A DNA stretch of 64,000 nucleotides, from positions 4,324,001-4,388,000 of the forward strand of contig NZ_CP072913.1 of assembly GCF_017968885.1 (NCBI RefSeq), read 5' to 3'. The notes beneath the pieces were generated by a model. The model was not told the DNA's origin. It ran no database searches and was given only the letters and a program-made list of their open reading frames with translations. This DNA is from Pseudomonas sp. Tri1 (GTDB taxonomy: Bacteria; Pseudomonadota; Gammaproteobacteria; Pseudomonadales; Pseudomonadaceae). Below are positions 13,516 through 28,667 of this stretch, piece by piece; positions within the stretch are counted from its first letter, which is position 1; every line of letters begins with the position of its first letter. A program made the position numbers and the translations under genes.

Positions 13516-14772
13516 TTACATGTGCGAGATCAGCGCATCGCCGAAGCCCGAGGACGAAACCAGCTTGGCGCCCTCCATCAGACGTTCGAAGTCATAGGTC
13601 ACGGTCTTGGCCGAAATCGCGCCGTTGGTGCCCTTGATGATCAGGTCGGCCGCTTCGATCCATCCCATGTGGCGCAGCATCATTTCAGCCGACAGGATCA
13701 GCGACCCCGGGTTGACCTGATCCTTGCCCGCGTACTTGGGCGCAGTGCCATGGGTGGCTTCGAACATTGCCACGGTGTCAGACAGGTTGGCACCCGGCGC
13801 AATGCCGATACCACCCACTTCCGCCGCCAGGGCGTCGGAGAGATAGTCGCCGTTGAGGTTCAGGGTCGCAATCACGTCATATTCGGCCGGACGCAGCAGG
13901 ATCTGCTGGAGCATGGCGTCGGCAATGGCGTCCTTGACGATGACATTCTTGCCAGTCCTCGGGTTCTTGAACTGCATCCACGGCCCGCCGTCGAGCAGGG
14001 TCGCGCCAAACTCCTCGGCCGCCACTTCGTAGGCCCATTCCTTGAAGGCACCTTCGGTGAACTTCATGATGTTGCCTTTGTGCACGATGGTCAGCGAATC
14101 GCGATCATTGTCGACAACATATTGCAAGGCCTTGCGAGCCAGGCGCTTGGTGCCCTGCTTGGAAACCGGCTTGATGCCGATGCCGCAGTCCTGGTCGAAA
14201 CGGATCTTGGTCACACCCATTTCTTCTTTCAGGAACTTGATGACCTTGGTGGCTTCAGGCGAACCGGCCTTCCACTCGATGCCCGCGTAGATGTCTTCGG
14301 AGTTCTCGCGAAAGATCGTCATGTCCACGTCGCCAGGCTTCTTGACCGGGCTGGGTACACCTTCGAACCAGCGCACCGGGCGCAGGCACACATACAGGTC
14401 AAGCTGTTGGCGCAGGGCCACGTTCAACGAACGGATACCACCACCGACCGGCGTGGTCAGCGGCCCCTTGATGGAAACCACGTAGTCCTTGACCGCGTCC
14501 AGGGTTTCCTGGGGAAGCCAGGTGTCCTGGTCGTAAACCTGAGTCGCTTTCTCACCGGCATAGACTTCCATCCAGGAAATCTTGCGCTTGCCGCCATAGG
14601 CCTTCTGAACCGCAGCGTCCACAACCTTGATCATGACCGGACTGATATCGACGCCAATGCCGTCGCCTTCGATGAAGGGGATGATCGGGTTGTCGGGAAC
14701 ATTAAGAGAATGGTCTGCATTGACGGTGATTTTGTCACCGACGGCTGGAACCTGAATCTTTTGATACCCCAT
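13516..14772 (-). CDS. icd: NADP-dependent isocitrate dehydrogenase, dimeric (Icd)
   Basis: The 418 residues start [20 protein letters not shown] after a GGAG site. The family signatures are [10 protein letters not shown], the substrate loop [20 protein letters not shown] with the serine that AceK phosphorylates in E. coli, and the metal/NADP region [20 protein letters not shown]. It converts isocitrate to 2-oxoglutarate in the TCA cycle. It is divergent from idh, a second and unrelated isocitrate dehydrogenase, across 481 nt. aceK is not in this window. Confidence 0.97.
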   Translation of the reverse strand: MGYQKIQVPAVGDKITVNADHSLNVPDNPIIPFIEGDGIGVDISPVMIKVVDAAVQKAYGGKRKISWMEVYAGEKATQVYDQDTWLPQETLDAVKDYVVSIKGPLTTPVGGGIRSLNVALRQQLDLYVCLRPVRWFEGVPSPVKKPGDVDMTIFRENSEDIYAGIEWKAGSPEATKVIKFLKEEMGVTKIRFDQDCGIGIKPVSKQGTKRLARKALQYVVDNDRDSLTIVHKGNIMKFTEGAFKEWAYEVAAEEFGATLLDGGPWMQFKNPRTGKNVIVKDAIADAMLQQILLRPAEYDVIATLNLNGDYLSDALAAEVGGIGIAPGANLSDTVAMFEATHGTAPKYAGKDQVNPGSLILSAEMMLRHMGWIEAADLIIKGTNGAISAKTVTYDFERLMEGAKLVSSSGFGDALISHM

Positions 14773-17479
<2,707 letters not shown>

Positions 17480-17496
17480 GGTTGTAAGGGAACATC

Positions 17497-17529
17497 ACAA
17501 ACCCCGGCCTGGTGCCGGGGTTTGTGTTT
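17497..17529 (+). terminator. Intrinsic terminator of idh
   Basis: ACAAACCCCGGC and GCCGGGGTTTGT pair across CTGGT, with a T-rich tail. Confidence 0.9.
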
Positions 17530-17566
17530 CCGGACACACCATATTTCCCCTGACAACACAATATTC

Positions 17567-17661
17567 CCCTGTGGGAGCGAGCTTGCTCGCGATAGCGATA
17601 TAACATTCAACATTGATATTGACTGACCCACCGCTATCGCGAGCAAGCTCGCTCCCACAGT
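17567..17661. repeat. REP doublet
   Basis: Inverted REP units GTGGGAGCGAGCTTGCTCGC and GCGAGCAAGCTCGCTCCCAC surround an inner AT-richer inverted segment. It lies between idh and the Nudix gene. Confidence 0.95.
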
Positions 17662-17697
17662 GGCCCGCATTCCAATCTGAGAAATCTAGGAAACGCT

Positions 17698-18144
17698 ATG
17701 GACTGGAAACCCCACATCACCGTCGCCACCATCGTCGAAAACAACGGCCGCTTCCTGATGGTGGAGGAGTCCAAAGGCGGACGCGCAGTGCTCAACCAGC
17801 CCGCCGGCCACCTGGACCCGGACGAAACCTTGATCGAAGCCGCCGTGCGTGAAACCCTGGAGGAAACCGGCTGGGACGTCGAACTCACCAACGTGGTGGG
17901 CATCTACCTGTACACCGCCCCCAGCAACGGCGTGACCTACCAACGGGTCTGTTTCGCCGCCAAGGCCTTGAACCACCGCCCCGACTATCAATTGGACGAC
18001 GGCATCCTCGGCGCCAAATGGCTGAGCCGTGACGAACTGCTCGAACAGCGCGACCACTGGCGCAGCGAGCTGATCATCCGCTGCATCGACGATTATCTGG
18101 CCGGTCATCGCCACAGCCTGACGCTGATCCGTCCTTCTCTTTAG
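17698..18144 (+). CDS. nudJ: Nudix hydrolase, NudJ/phosphatase type
   Basis: The 148 residues carry a complete Nudix box GX5EX7REXXEEXGX: G37, E43, then RETLEETGW at 51-59. Position just upstream of mnmA-hflD-purB and the start MDWKPHITVATIVENNGRFL fit NudJ, which hydrolyses nucleoside di- and triphosphates and HMP-PP in E. coli. The substrate here is inferred. An AGGAAA site precedes the ATG. Confidence 0.9.
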   Translation: MDWKPHITVATIVENNGRFLMVEESKGGRAVLNQPAGHLDPDETLIEAAVRETLEETGWDVELTNVVGIYLYTAPSNGVTYQRVCFAAKALNHRPDYQLDDGILGAKWLSRDELLEQRDHWRSELIIRCIDDYLAGHRHSLTLIRPSL

Positions 18145-18161
18145 CCTTGTGCGCCCGGGCC

Positions 18162-18170
18162 TGATAGAAT
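18162..18170 (+). promoter_or_regulatory. Extended -10 promoter for mnmA
   Basis: TGATAGAAT is an extended -10 (TGN-TAGAAT) 33 nt before the mnmA ATG. The -35 region (TTAGCC) is weak. Confidence 0.5.
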
Positions 18171-18203
18171 CGCGTCCTTTTTCAAGACACTCATTGAACT
18201 CCT

Positions 18204-19328
18204 ATGCGTGATCCAGCCCCTTCTGACACCCCCAAGAAGCGCGTCATTGTCGGCATGTCCGGCGGCGTGGACTCTTCCGTTTCCGCCCTACTGCTGATCG
18301 AGCAGGGTTATGAGGTGGAAGGCCTGTTCATGAAGAACTGGGAAGAAGACGACGGAACCGAATACTGCACCGCCATGGACGACCTCGCGGACGCCCAGGC
18401 CGTGTGCGACAAGATCGGCATCAAGCTGCACACCGCCAACTTCGCCGCCGAGTACTGGGACAACGTGTTCGAACACTTCCTGGCCGAATACAAGGCCGGC
18501 CGCACGCCGAACCCGGACATCCTGTGCAACCGTGAAATCAAGTTCAAGGCGTTCCTCGACTACGCCATGATGCTCGGCGCCGACCTGATCGCCACCGGCC
18601 ACTACGTGCGCCGCCGCGACATCGACGGACGTACCGAGCTGCTCAAGGGCCTGGACCCGAACAAGGACCAGAGCTACTTCCTGCACGCCGTCGGTGGCGA
18701 ACAGATTGCCAAGACCCTGTTCCCGGTAGGCGAACTGGAAAAGCCCGAAGTGCGTGCGATCGCTGAAAAACACCAGCTCGCCACCGCCAAGAAGAAGGAC
18801 TCCACCGGCATCTGCTTCATCGGCGAGCGCCGCTTCAGCGACTTCCTCAAGCAGTACCTGCCGGCCCAGCCAGGCGAGATCAAGACCACCGAAGGCGAGG
18901 TCATCGGCCGCCACCATGGCCTGATGTATCACACTATCGGCCAGCGCCAGGGCCTGGGCATCGGCGGCTTGAAGGATGCCGGCGAAGAGCCGTGGTACGT
19001 GTTGATCAAGGACCTGGAGCACAACGAGCTGATCGTCGGCCAGGGCAACGACCATCCGTGGCTGTTTTCCCGCGCCCTGCTCGCCTCCGACATCTACTGG
19101 GTCAACCCGGTCGACCTCAGCGAACCGCGCCGCCTGACGGCCAAGGTTCGCTACCGCCAGAGCGACCAACCCTGCACCTTGGAAAAAACCGCCACGGGCT
19201 ACCGGGCCATTTTCGATGATCCCCAGCGCGCGGTCACACCCGGTCAGTCCGTGGTGTTCTACGACGGCGAAATTTGCCTGGGCGGTGGCGTGATCGAAGT
19301 CGCAGAGCCCTGGAGCAGCAAGGCATGA
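18204..19328 (+). CDS. mnmA: tRNA-specific 2-thiouridylase MnmA
   Basis: The 374 residues have the PP-loop GMSGGVDSS (residues 17-25) that binds ATP, the catalytic Cys108 in [12 protein letters not shown] and the partner Cys204 in [12 protein letters not shown]. MnmA thiolates U34 in the wobble position of Lys, Glu and Gln tRNAs using sulfur from the Tus relay. Its stop overlaps the hflD start by four bases (ATGA), so they are coupled. Confidence 0.98.
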   Translation: MRDPAPSDTPKKRVIVGMSGGVDSSVSALLLIEQGYEVEGLFMKNWEEDDGTEYCTAMDDLADAQAVCDKIGIKLHTANFAAEYWDNVFEHFLAEYKAGRTPNPDILCNREIKFKAFLDYAMMLGADLIATGHYVRRRDIDGRTELLKGLDPNKDQSYFLHAVGGEQIAKTLFPVGELEKPEVRAIAEKHQLATAKKKDSTGICFIGERRFSDFLKQYLPAQPGEIKTTEGEVIGRHHGLMYHTIGQRQGLGIGGLKDAGEEPWYVLIKDLEHNELIVGQGNDHPWLFSRALLASDIYWVNPVDLSEPRRLTAKVRYRQSDQPCTLEKTATGYRAIFDDPQRAVTPGQSVVFYDGEICLGGGVIEVAEPWSSKA

Positions 19329-19948
19329 CCCCGATTCAAGAGCAACTGACGGCATTGGGCGGCGTGTTTCTCGCCGCCGTGCTGGTGGACCGGATCGCCA
19401 AGACCGGCCAGGCCACCGAAGCGGGCCTGAGCTGCATGCTCGGCAGCTTGCTGGTTCGCGACCCCAAGGACACCCTGGAAGTCTACGGTGGCGACGACCT
19501 GAACCTGCGTGAAGGTTACCGTGCGCTGGTCGGCGCCCTGGAGCGCGACCCCAGCGCCCTGCAACGCGAGCCGCTGCGTTATGCCCTGTCGATGCTGGGT
19601 CTTGAACGTCAGTTGGCCAAGCGCGACGACTTGCTGGAGACCATCGGCAAACGCCTGCCGCAGATCCAATCCCAGGTCGAACACTTCGGCCCGTCCCACG
19701 AAAACGTCATCGCCGCCTGCGGCGCGCTGTACCAGGACACCCTGAGCACCCTGCGCCAGCGCATCCAGGTGCACGGCGACATGCGCAACCTGCAGCAACC
19801 GAGCAACGCCTCCAAGATCCGCGCCCTGTTGCTGGCCGGGATTCGCTCGGCACGGCTGTGGCGGCAATTGGGCGGCCATCGCTGGCAGTTGGTGATCAGC
19901 CGGCGCAAATTGCTGAAAGAGCTTTACCCGTTGATGCGCAACGAATAA
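19325..19948 (+). CDS. hflD: High-frequency lysogenization protein HflD
   Basis: The 207 residues, all helical in appearance, begin [20 protein letters not shown]. The conserved block is [20 protein letters not shown]. HflD is a peripheral membrane protein named for phage lambda CII control in E. coli; its role in Pseudomonas is unclear. Its place between mnmA and purB is the classic order. It overlaps the mnmA stop by 4 bp. Confidence 0.95.
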   Translation: MTPIQEQLTALGGVFLAAVLVDRIAKTGQATEAGLSCMLGSLLVRDPKDTLEVYGGDDLNLREGYRALVGALERDPSALQREPLRYALSMLGLERQLAKRDDLLETIGKRLPQIQSQVEHFGPSHENVIAACGALYQDTLSTLRQRIQVHGDMRNLQQPSNASKIRALLLAGIRSARLWRQLGGHRWQLVISRRKLLKELYPLMRNE

Positions 19949-19985
19949 GTCGCCTCAACCCACTTTTGTACATCGTTACGCGTAA

Positions 19986-21443
<1,458 letters not shown>

Positions 21444-21463
21444 TACATCGCTTTACCTTTGAG

Positions 21464-21488
21464 ACGCCCGGCCGCGCCGGGCGTTTTT
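21464..21488 (+). terminator. Intrinsic terminator of purB
   Basis: ACGCCCGGC and GCCGGGCGT pair across CGC, followed by TTTTT. Confidence 0.95.
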
Positions 21489-21527
21489 ATTCGCGGCTGA
21501 AAAGTAATTTTTTTCAATAGGTTACAC

Positions 21528-22694
21528 ATGAATCCTGATATTCCTCTGCAACTCCTGGGCGGCATCACGGCACGGGAGTTCCTGCGCGACTACTGGCAGA
21601 AAAAACCGCTGCTGATCCGTCAGGCGATTCCTGACTTCCAAAGCCCCCTGGATGCCGACGAGCTGGCCGGTTTGGCGCTGGAAGAAGAAGTCGAATCGCG
21701 CCTGGTGATCGAGCACGGCGAACGTCCCTGGGAATTGCGCCGCGGCCCGTTCGCCGAAGATGAATTCAGCAAACTGCCGGAGCGCGAGTGGACCCTGCTG
21801 GTGCAGGCCGTCGACCAGTTCGTACCGGAGGTCAGCGAACTGCTGGAGCACTTCCGCTTCCTGCCGAGCTGGCGCATCGACGATGTGATGATCAGCTTCG
21901 CTGCCCCCGGCGGCAGTGTTGGCCCGCACTTCGATAACTACGACGTGTTCCTGCTGCAAGGCCATGGCCAGCGCAACTGGAAAATTGGCCAGATGTGCGA
22001 CTCCGAAACCCCGCTGCTGCAGCACGCTGACCTGCGCATCCTCGCCGACTTCGAGGCCACCGACGAGTGGACCCTGGAACCGGGCGACATGCTCTATCTG
22101 CCGCCGCGCCTGGCCCATTGCGGCGTAGCCGTGGATGACTGCATGACCTATTCGGTGGGCTTCCGGGCACCGAGCGCGGCCGAAGTGCTGACCCACTTCA
22201 CCGATTTCCTCAGCCAGTTCCTGCCGGACGAAGAGCGCTACACCGACGCCGATGCGCGACCCGTGGCCGACCCGCACCAGATCCAGCACGATGCCCTCGA
22301 CCGCCTCAAGGGCCTGCTGGCCGAGCACATGAGCGACGAGCGCTTGCTACTGACCTGGTTCGGCCAGTTCATGACCGAGCCGCGCTACCCGGAACTGGTG
22401 GTGGGGCCGGAGCTGGAAGAAGACGACCTGCTGGCCAGCCTGGAACAAGGCGCAGTGATCATCCGCAACCCAAGCGCGCGCCTGGCCTGGTCGGAAGTCG
22501 ATGATGACCTGCTGTTGTTCGCCAGCGGCCAAAGCCGTTATCTGCCAGGCAAGCTGCGCGAGCTGTTGAAAATGATCTGCGCCGCCGACGCCCTGCACAG
22601 CGAAAACCTTGGCCCGTGGCTGACCGATGAAGACGGCCGCGGCCTGATCTGCGAGCTGGTCAAGCAAGGTAGCCTGGGGTTCGCCGATGAATAA
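21528..22694 (+). CDS. roxA: Ribosomal protein arginine hydroxylase RoxA/YcfD (JmjC cupin)
   Basis: The 388 residues match the YcfD family of Fe(II)/2-oxoglutarate oxygenases, which hydroxylate an arginine of ribosomal protein L16 in E. coli. The iron facial triad is visible: His134 and Asp136 (GPHFDNYDVF) and His197 (PPRLAHCGVA). The N-terminal part (YWQKKPLLIRQAI) is typical of JmjC ribosomal oxygenases, and the C-terminal ~150 residues are the dimerisation and winged-helix part. The downstream GNAT gene overlaps by 8 bp. Confidence 0.93.
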   Translation: MNPDIPLQLLGGITAREFLRDYWQKKPLLIRQAIPDFQSPLDADELAGLALEEEVESRLVIEHGERPWELRRGPFAEDEFSKLPEREWTLLVQAVDQFVPEVSELLEHFRFLPSWRIDDVMISFAAPGGSVGPHFDNYDVFLLQGHGQRNWKIGQMCDSETPLLQHADLRILADFEATDEWTLEPGDMLYLPPRLAHCGVAVDDCMTYSVGFRAPSAAEVLTHFTDFLSQFLPDEERYTDADARPVADPHQIQHDALDRLKGLLAEHMSDERLLLTWFGQFMTEPRYPELVVGPELEEDDLLASLEQGAVIIRNPSARLAWSEVDDDLLLFASGQSRYLPGKLRELLKMICAADALHSENLGPWLTDEDGRGLICELVKQGSLGFADE

Positions 22695-23112
22695 AATTCA
22701 CGTTCGTGTCGCAGACTGGCAAAAGGACAACGCCGAGATCCGGCGCATTCGTGAGACCGTGTTCATTGCCGAGCAATCCGTCCCGCCTGAGCTGGAATGG
22801 GATGCCGACGATCAGGGCGCGGTGCATTTTTTGGCGTTTGAAGGCGACTTCCCCATCGGCACAGCGCGCCTGTTGACCGACGGCCATATCGGCCGTGTTT
22901 CGGTCCTCAAGGACTGGCGCGGCCTGAAGGTGGGCGATGCACTGATGCACGCCGTGATCGCCGAAGCCGAGAAACGCGGGCTCAAGCAACAGATGCTCAG
23001 CGCCCAGGTGCATGCCACGCCGTTCTATGAGCGCCTGGGTTTTGCCGTGGTCAGTGAGGAGTTCCTGGAAGCCGGAATTCCTCATGTGGACATGGTTCGC
23101 CATTCGGCCTGA
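22687..23112 (+). CDS. GNAT-family N-acetyltransferase
   Basis: This 141-residue protein is of the ElaA/YjcF-like type. The acetyl-CoA binding motif A region is GRVSVLKDWRGLKVGDALMH (residues ~75-94), followed by the AQVHATPFYERLGFAVVSEEF block typical of GNAT motif B. It overlaps roxA by 8 bp and is probably translated with it. The substrate is unknown; a ribosome link is only suggested by the neighbour. Confidence 0.88.
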   Translation: MNKIHVRVADWQKDNAEIRRIRETVFIAEQSVPPELEWDADDQGAVHFLAFEGDFPIGTARLLTDGHIGRVSVLKDWRGLKVGDALMHAVIAEAEKRGLKQQMLSAQVHATPFYERLGFAVVSEEFLEAGIPHVDMVRHSA

Positions 23113-23125
23113 AACCGCAGCGCGA

Positions 23126-23221
23126 CCATCGCGAGCAAGCTCGCTCCCACAGGGACCTGCGGTGAACAGAGATTTCGTGTACATCACTATTCCAATGTGG
23201 GAGCGAGCTTGCTCGCGATGA
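23126..23221. repeat. REP doublet, reverse arrangement
   Basis: Here the unit order is swapped (GCGAGCAAGCTCGCTCCCAC first, GTGGGAGCGAGCTTGCTCGC second), the opposite of most other copies in the window. Confidence 0.93.
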
Positions 23222-23239
23222 GGCCCTGAAGAACACCAC

Positions 23240-23277
23240 AAAACGCCCCGCCATCCACCGATGTCGGGGCGTTTTGC
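23240..23277 (+). terminator. Terminator after the GNAT gene
   Basis: AAAACGCCCCG and CGGGGCGTTTTG pair across a 14-nt loop. Confidence 0.85.
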
Positions 23278-23353
23278 CGTCTACCATTCAACTTGCCCCA
23301 CCCCAGGCCGACAAACTGGCAATATCAAGCCTTTGTCTCGCGGAGAAATGGAC

Positions 23354-24115
23354 ATGTCCCTACGCACCCTGCTCACCACCCTGCTGCTCGGCTGCAGCCT
23401 GTCGGTCATGGCGGACACGCAAATCGTGCCGCTGAATTACCGCACCAGCGCCGACCTGTTGCCGGTGGCGCAGAATTTCATTGGCAAGGATGGTCAGGTC
23501 AGCGCCTACGGCAATCAACTGATCGTCAATGCCGAGCCGGGCAAGATCGAAGAGCTCCGGCAATTGCTCGCCCAATTGGATACCGCTCCCAAGCGCCTGC
23601 TGATTACAGTCGATACCAATGAAAACAACCTGCAGGGCGACCAGGGCTACTCGATCAATGGCGCCGCCCCCAGCCAGACCCGCATCATCAACCGCAGCAC
23701 CGCCAGCCGTGAAGGCGGCGTGCAGCAGATACAAGCCAGCGAAGGCCAACCGGCGTTGATCCAGGTAGGCCAGAGCGTGCCGTTCACCAGCACCCAGAGC
23801 GACAACTACGGGCGCATGCAAAGCCAGACCGAATACCGCAACGTCACCCAGGGTTTTTATGTCACGGCCAGCGTCACCGGCGAGACCGTTCATCTGAGTA
23901 TCAGCACCAACCGTGACCGCATGAGCCAGGAACGTCCCGATGTAGTGAACGTTCAGAGCACCGACACAACTGTCAGCGGACGTCTGGGAGAATGGATCAC
24001 TCTGGCTGGGGTCAATCGCCAGAATCAGGCAGACAAACAGGGCCTGACCCGCAGCTACTCGACCCAGGGCCGCGATGACATGATTTTGCGGGTCAAGGTC
24101 GACACCCTGAACTGA
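23354..24115 (+). CDS. Exported secretin-N-domain protein (mini-secretin)
   Basis: The 253 residues start after a GGAG site spaced 8 nt from the ATG at 23354; an ATG six bases upstream is too close to it. A signal peptide (TLLTTLLLGCSLSVMA) is followed by a secretin N/NolW-like domain (IVPLNYRTSADLLPVAQNFI ... LRQLLAQLDTAPK) and a C-terminal part that resembles short pieces of the secretin beta domain (GFYVTASVTGETVHLSIS, GRLGEWITLAGVN). It is far too short to form an outer-membrane pore and has no secretion genes beside it. A homologue sits upstream of aceA in other Pseudomonas as I recall. The function is unknown. Confidence 0.8.
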   Translation: MSLRTLLTTLLLGCSLSVMADTQIVPLNYRTSADLLPVAQNFIGKDGQVSAYGNQLIVNAEPGKIEELRQLLAQLDTAPKRLLITVDTNENNLQGDQGYSINGAAPSQTRIINRSTASREGGVQQIQASEGQPALIQVGQSVPFTSTQSDNYGRMQSQTEYRNVTQGFYVTASVTGETVHLSISTNRDRMSQERPDVVNVQSTDTTVSGRLGEWITLAGVNRQNQADKQGLTRSYSTQGRDDMILRVKVDTLN

Positions 24116-24155
24116 AGCACCAAAAACTGACTGATGAGTCGTATTAGACCAAAGA

Positions 24156-24181
24156 TGTAGTGCCATAAAAAAAGCACTACA
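24156..24181. promoter_or_regulatory. Perfect inverted repeat, candidate RccR operator of aceA
   Basis: TGTAGTGC and GCACTACA are perfect inverted arms separated by 10 nt (TGTAGT-N14-ACTACA). The half-sites match those I recall for RccR, the RpiR-family regulator that senses KDPG and controls aceA in P. fluorescens. The element sits 7 nt upstream of the -35. Confidence 0.65.
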
Positions 24182-24187
24182 AAACGT

Positions 24188-24216
24188 TTGACGAGCCCAA
24201 AAACCGAAGGCATGAT
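24188..24216 (+). promoter_or_regulatory. Candidate sigma-70 promoter of aceA
   Basis: TTGACG (24188-24193), a 17-nt spacer, and CATGAT (24211-24216). The -35 is 5/6 and the -10 is 4/6 of consensus. It predicts a start near 24223. Confidence 0.5.
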
Positions 24217-24223
24217 GGCCTCG

Positions 24224-24572
24224 CTCCCGCTAATCAGGGGCCCTGGCAAGGGCCTTCGGGTCGACGCTTGCAACTACCCTGCGAGCCGATTCGTGTCTGT
24301 ACCGCCCACAAGGTGTGTTTGACGAGGTTGCGACTGGAACGAAGTTGTCCCGAGGGACGGAAGCGTAACTAGGTAACCCGGCATCACTCTGAGTTCGTAT
24401 AAAGGCCCACGACGCCCGAATGCGCCCGCAGTTCGCCTCTACCTGCTCACTTTCCCCTCGAGCCCATCGTTCATCCCGTCGCCTCCCCGCCTGAACCGAC
24501 TTGACCGTCCAACCCCTGGTCGGCAGGAGCAGGAATTTTCCACCCCAGACCTATGCGACGAGGTTTATCTCC
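24224..24572 (+). other. Long aceA leader without a gene
   Basis: About 350 nt lie between the predicted start site and the aceA ATG. A GC-rich hairpin is present at 24237-24254 (GGGGCCCTGGCAAGGGCC). No ORF of convincing length or codon use is visible. Confidence 0.5.
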
Positions 24573-25898
<1,326 letters not shown>

Positions 25899-25970
25899 TT
25901 CACACGCTTGCCTCGAGTAAGCGGCCCTTGCGGACCGGATAAAAACTAACCGCAAAGCCGACGATCTGAC

Positions 25971-25997
25971 GCCCCGACTGGTTCGGGGCTTTTTTTT
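25971..25997 (+). terminator. Intrinsic terminator of aceA
   Basis: GCCCCGA and TCGGGGC pair across CTGGT, followed by eight T. Confidence 0.95.
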
Positions 25998-26122
25998 GCC
26001 GGTTTTCCCCAGCGTTCATCAACTGCTGATCGTCAAGGCCTTGCGGGGTTTGGGTAGGGGTGGGACCGGAACGACCAGTGCTGCATCGCCAGTTGGAGCA
26101 CGGCTGCCAGAATGCCCCTTTT

Positions 26123-28045
26123 TTACACCTTGAAGTGACTGACCAACTGCTGCAACTGGTTACCCAGGCGCGCCAGTTCGATGCTTGAGGCCGCGGTTTC
26201 TTCGCTGGCTGAGGCGGTCTGTTCGGATACATCGCGCACGCTCAGGATACTGCGGCTGATTTCCTCGGCCACCGAGCTTTGTTGCACCGCGGCGGCGGCA
26301 ATCTGTTGGTTCATGGCTTGAATGCCAGAAACCGCCTGGGTGATGTTGCCCAGGGATGTGCCGGCTTTGGATGCCAACTCCACACTGCTGTCGGTCAGCT
26401 CGCGGCTATTTCGCATGATGCTCGATACCTGACGGGTGCCATTCTGCAAGCCCGCTACCAGGCTTTCAATCTCTTCGGTGGAATGCTGGGTACGCTGAGC
26501 CAGCCCACGCACTTCGTCGGCGACCACGGCAAAACCGCGCCCGGCGTCACCCGCTCGAGCAGCCTCAATGGCGGCGTTAAGCGCCAGCAAGTTGGTCTGC
26601 TCAGCCACCGCCCTGATCACATCCATGATCTTGCCGATACGTCCGCTTTCTTGCTCCAGTTCGTTCATCGCTTCGACTGAACGCCCGACTTCGCCGGCCA
26701 AACGCTCGATCTGAACGATGGCTTGCGCGACTACTTGGTCGCCGATACGGGCTTGCGCATCCGCCTCCGATGCGGCTGCGCAAGCTTGTTCAGCATTACG
26801 TGCGACTTCATGCACAGTGACCGACATTTCGTGCATGGCGGTCGCCACCTGATCGGTCTCGGTCTTCTGACTATTGACCCCGGCACTGGTCTGCTCGGTG
26901 ACAGCCGACAGCTCTTCGGCGGCGCTGGCGATTTGGGTGACGCCATCGCGGATGCCACCGATCAGGTCGCGCAAGGTGGCGCCCATGCGCTGAATACCCT
27001 GCTGCAAGACACCCAGCTCATCACGACGAGTCACGATCATGTGTTGCGTGAGATCGCCTGCGGCAATGCGATCGACCACAGCCAATGTGTCCTGCAACGG
27101 CCGTGTAATCTGGCGGGTGATGATCAAGGCAGCCAAAACCCCCAGCAACATCGCCAAGGCAGTGCAGCTCAGCTGCAGTAGGCGAGCCTGGGCGCTGTCT
27201 TCGTCACGGGAGACCAGTTGGCTGGCATACATTTCGTCAGTCAGACGGGTGATGGCTTCACCCAAATCGATGGTGTCCTGCACAGCCTTGCCAATGGCCT
27301 GATTACTGGCAGTGAAGTCCTGCACCGAGCGACGGTAAGCAATCAGCGCGGTTTCCAGTTGCTTGAGGGTGTCGGCATAGGTGGGGCCGAAAGCGCTCTT
27401 GAGGGTTTCGATGCTCTTGAACGCATTTTCGAGCTGGCGGGTGGCGGCCTGTTCGGTGGTGCTGTTGGGGTTGCCGGTATAGCCACGCACTTCATAACGC
27501 ACCAGCGCCACGTCCTCTTTGGCCTTGAGGATAAGCTTATAAAGGTCAAAGCGGCGTTCATCCGAGGTGGGCATTGCTTCTACGTCAGTGATGACCTGAG
27601 CAATCAGCGCAGCCCCCTTGACCGCATTGACGCCCATTTCCTTGCGCATGGCTGCGTCATTGCGATAAGCCTCGCGCATCGTATTCAGTGCCGCTTGATA
27701 CTGCGTGCTGGCCTGCTCGATCAGCGCAAGCTTTTTCAGGTTTTCAGGTTTCTTCAGCTCTTTTGAGAGGCTTTTCTGCTGGGCGACAAACTGCTCCAGC
27801 GACGCCTGGATCAATGCACCCTTTTGTTCATCGCCCCTGTCCACCTGGTATTGCAAGCGAGCCCTGCGCAGGTGATCAAGACGGTTGCCGAGCTCGGTAA
27901 TGCTGGTCATTCGATCAGTACGCTCGATCATTTTCCCCAGGCTGAACCAGCCGGTCGCGGCGAGAATAGCGGTCAGAAGCAGCACAACAGCAAAGCCCAA
28001 AGCCAGCTTGAGCATAACGCTCATATTCGCGATCCGAGAGTTCAT
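26123..28045 (-). CDS. Methyl-accepting chemotaxis protein, HBM-type sensor
   Basis: The 640 residues have TM1 near residues 11-31, a ~255-residue all-helical periplasmic domain, TM2 before [20 protein letters not shown] (HAMP), then the signalling domain with the hairpin tip [19 protein letters not shown]. The periplasmic length and the start sequence fit the helical bimodular (HBM) class, known from P. putida McpS and McpQ, which sense TCA intermediates. The ligand here is inferred only; the position beside aceA and nuo would suit an organic acid. The C-terminus (LVSHFKV) lacks a CheR-binding pentapeptide. An AAGGAATGTC site precedes the ATG. Confidence 0.9.
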   Translation of the reverse strand: MNSRIANMSVMLKLALGFAVVLLLTAILAATGWFSLGKMIERTDRMTSITELGNRLDHLRRARLQYQVDRGDEQKGALIQASLEQFVAQQKSLSKELKKPENLKKLALIEQASTQYQAALNTMREAYRNDAAMRKEMGVNAVKGAALIAQVITDVEAMPTSDERRFDLYKLILKAKEDVALVRYEVRGYTGNPNSTTEQAATRQLENAFKSIETLKSAFGPTYADTLKQLETALIAYRRSVQDFTASNQAIGKAVQDTIDLGEAITRLTDEMYASQLVSRDEDSAQARLLQLSCTALAMLLGVLAALIITRQITRPLQDTLAVVDRIAAGDLTQHMIVTRRDELGVLQQGIQRMGATLRDLIGGIRDGVTQIASAAEELSAVTEQTSAGVNSQKTETDQVATAMHEMSVTVHEVARNAEQACAAASEADAQARIGDQVVAQAIVQIERLAGEVGRSVEAMNELEQESGRIGKIMDVIRAVAEQTNLLALNAAIEAARAGDAGRGFAVVADEVRGLAQRTQHSTEEIESLVAGLQNGTRQVSSIMRNSRELTDSSVELASKAGTSLGNITQAVSGIQAMNQQIAAAAVQQSSVAEEISRSILSVRDVSEQTASASEETAASSIELARLGNQLQQLVSHFKV

Positions 28046-28356
28046 GACATTCCTTTGGTATCAGCCGCGAACGATGGAAACTGACGCGACTATCTAAGAA
28101 GGGGGTCGAAAATCCAACCAACATTGATATAGATGATTAGATGAATGAAGCACAAAGATAGCTATTTGATATCACTCCTTCAAGACCTTACGCCAGACCT
28201 CGCGCCGATTTCTGCGCGCAAAACGGAGTCGCTTGACGTGCACATCCCCCTGACCGCAGGTTCTGCGCGGGATCAACTGAGCGACATTGATCTGACGCAG
28301 CCGATTTTTTCATCCGTTTTTTTTGAAGCGACCTACGCTGTAAGAGCAAGCCTGCA

Positions 28357-28451
28357 TCTGTGGGAGTCAGGCTTGCCCGCGATGAGCGATTGCGCAGTCT
28401 GCCTCGGGACAGCGTTGCCGGGATCGCGAGCAAGCATGGCTCCCACAGGGG
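28357..28451. repeat. Degenerate REP doublet
   Basis: CTGTGGGAGTCAGGCTTGCC and GCGAGCAAGCATGGCTCCCA are diverged REP arms. This is the only REP-like element between 23.3 and 46.8 kb. Confidence 0.75.
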
Positions 28452-28648
28452 CAGTCCCCATGCAGATCCGACTTTCACCGACCCCCTCTCCGAGAAAACT
28501 TCGCTGCATCGGGTAGAAAAAATTGATCGAACGCAGTATTGGGCAGTCAGAAAAGGAGTAAAACGTCCGACGCTGACAATTGCAGTAGCGGCGATGTAAG
28601 ACAGCCCCTCGGGCAAGACACTAAGAGCGTCGCAGAAAGACCGCCACA

Positions 28649-28667
28649 GATAATAATAATTATCATT
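28649..28667. promoter_or_regulatory. Fur-box-like sequence upstream of nuo
   Basis: GATAATAATAATTATCATT matches 15 of 19 positions of the Fur consensus GATAATGATAATCATTATC. It lies 252 nt upstream of the nuoA ATG. Confidence 0.6.

Noticed and set aside
28046..28090. Possible FliA (sigma-28) promoter for the MCP (minus strand TCAGTTT-N12-GCTGATA)
   Set aside because: The -10 part overlaps the ribosome site region, so the predicted start would fall within a few bases of the ATG. The spacing is also one base longer than usual.
28145..28516. Plus-strand reading frame of 123 residues between the MCP and nuoA
   Set aside because: Its second half reads through the degenerate REP doublet, it lacks a clear ribosome site, and the sequence resembles no known family.
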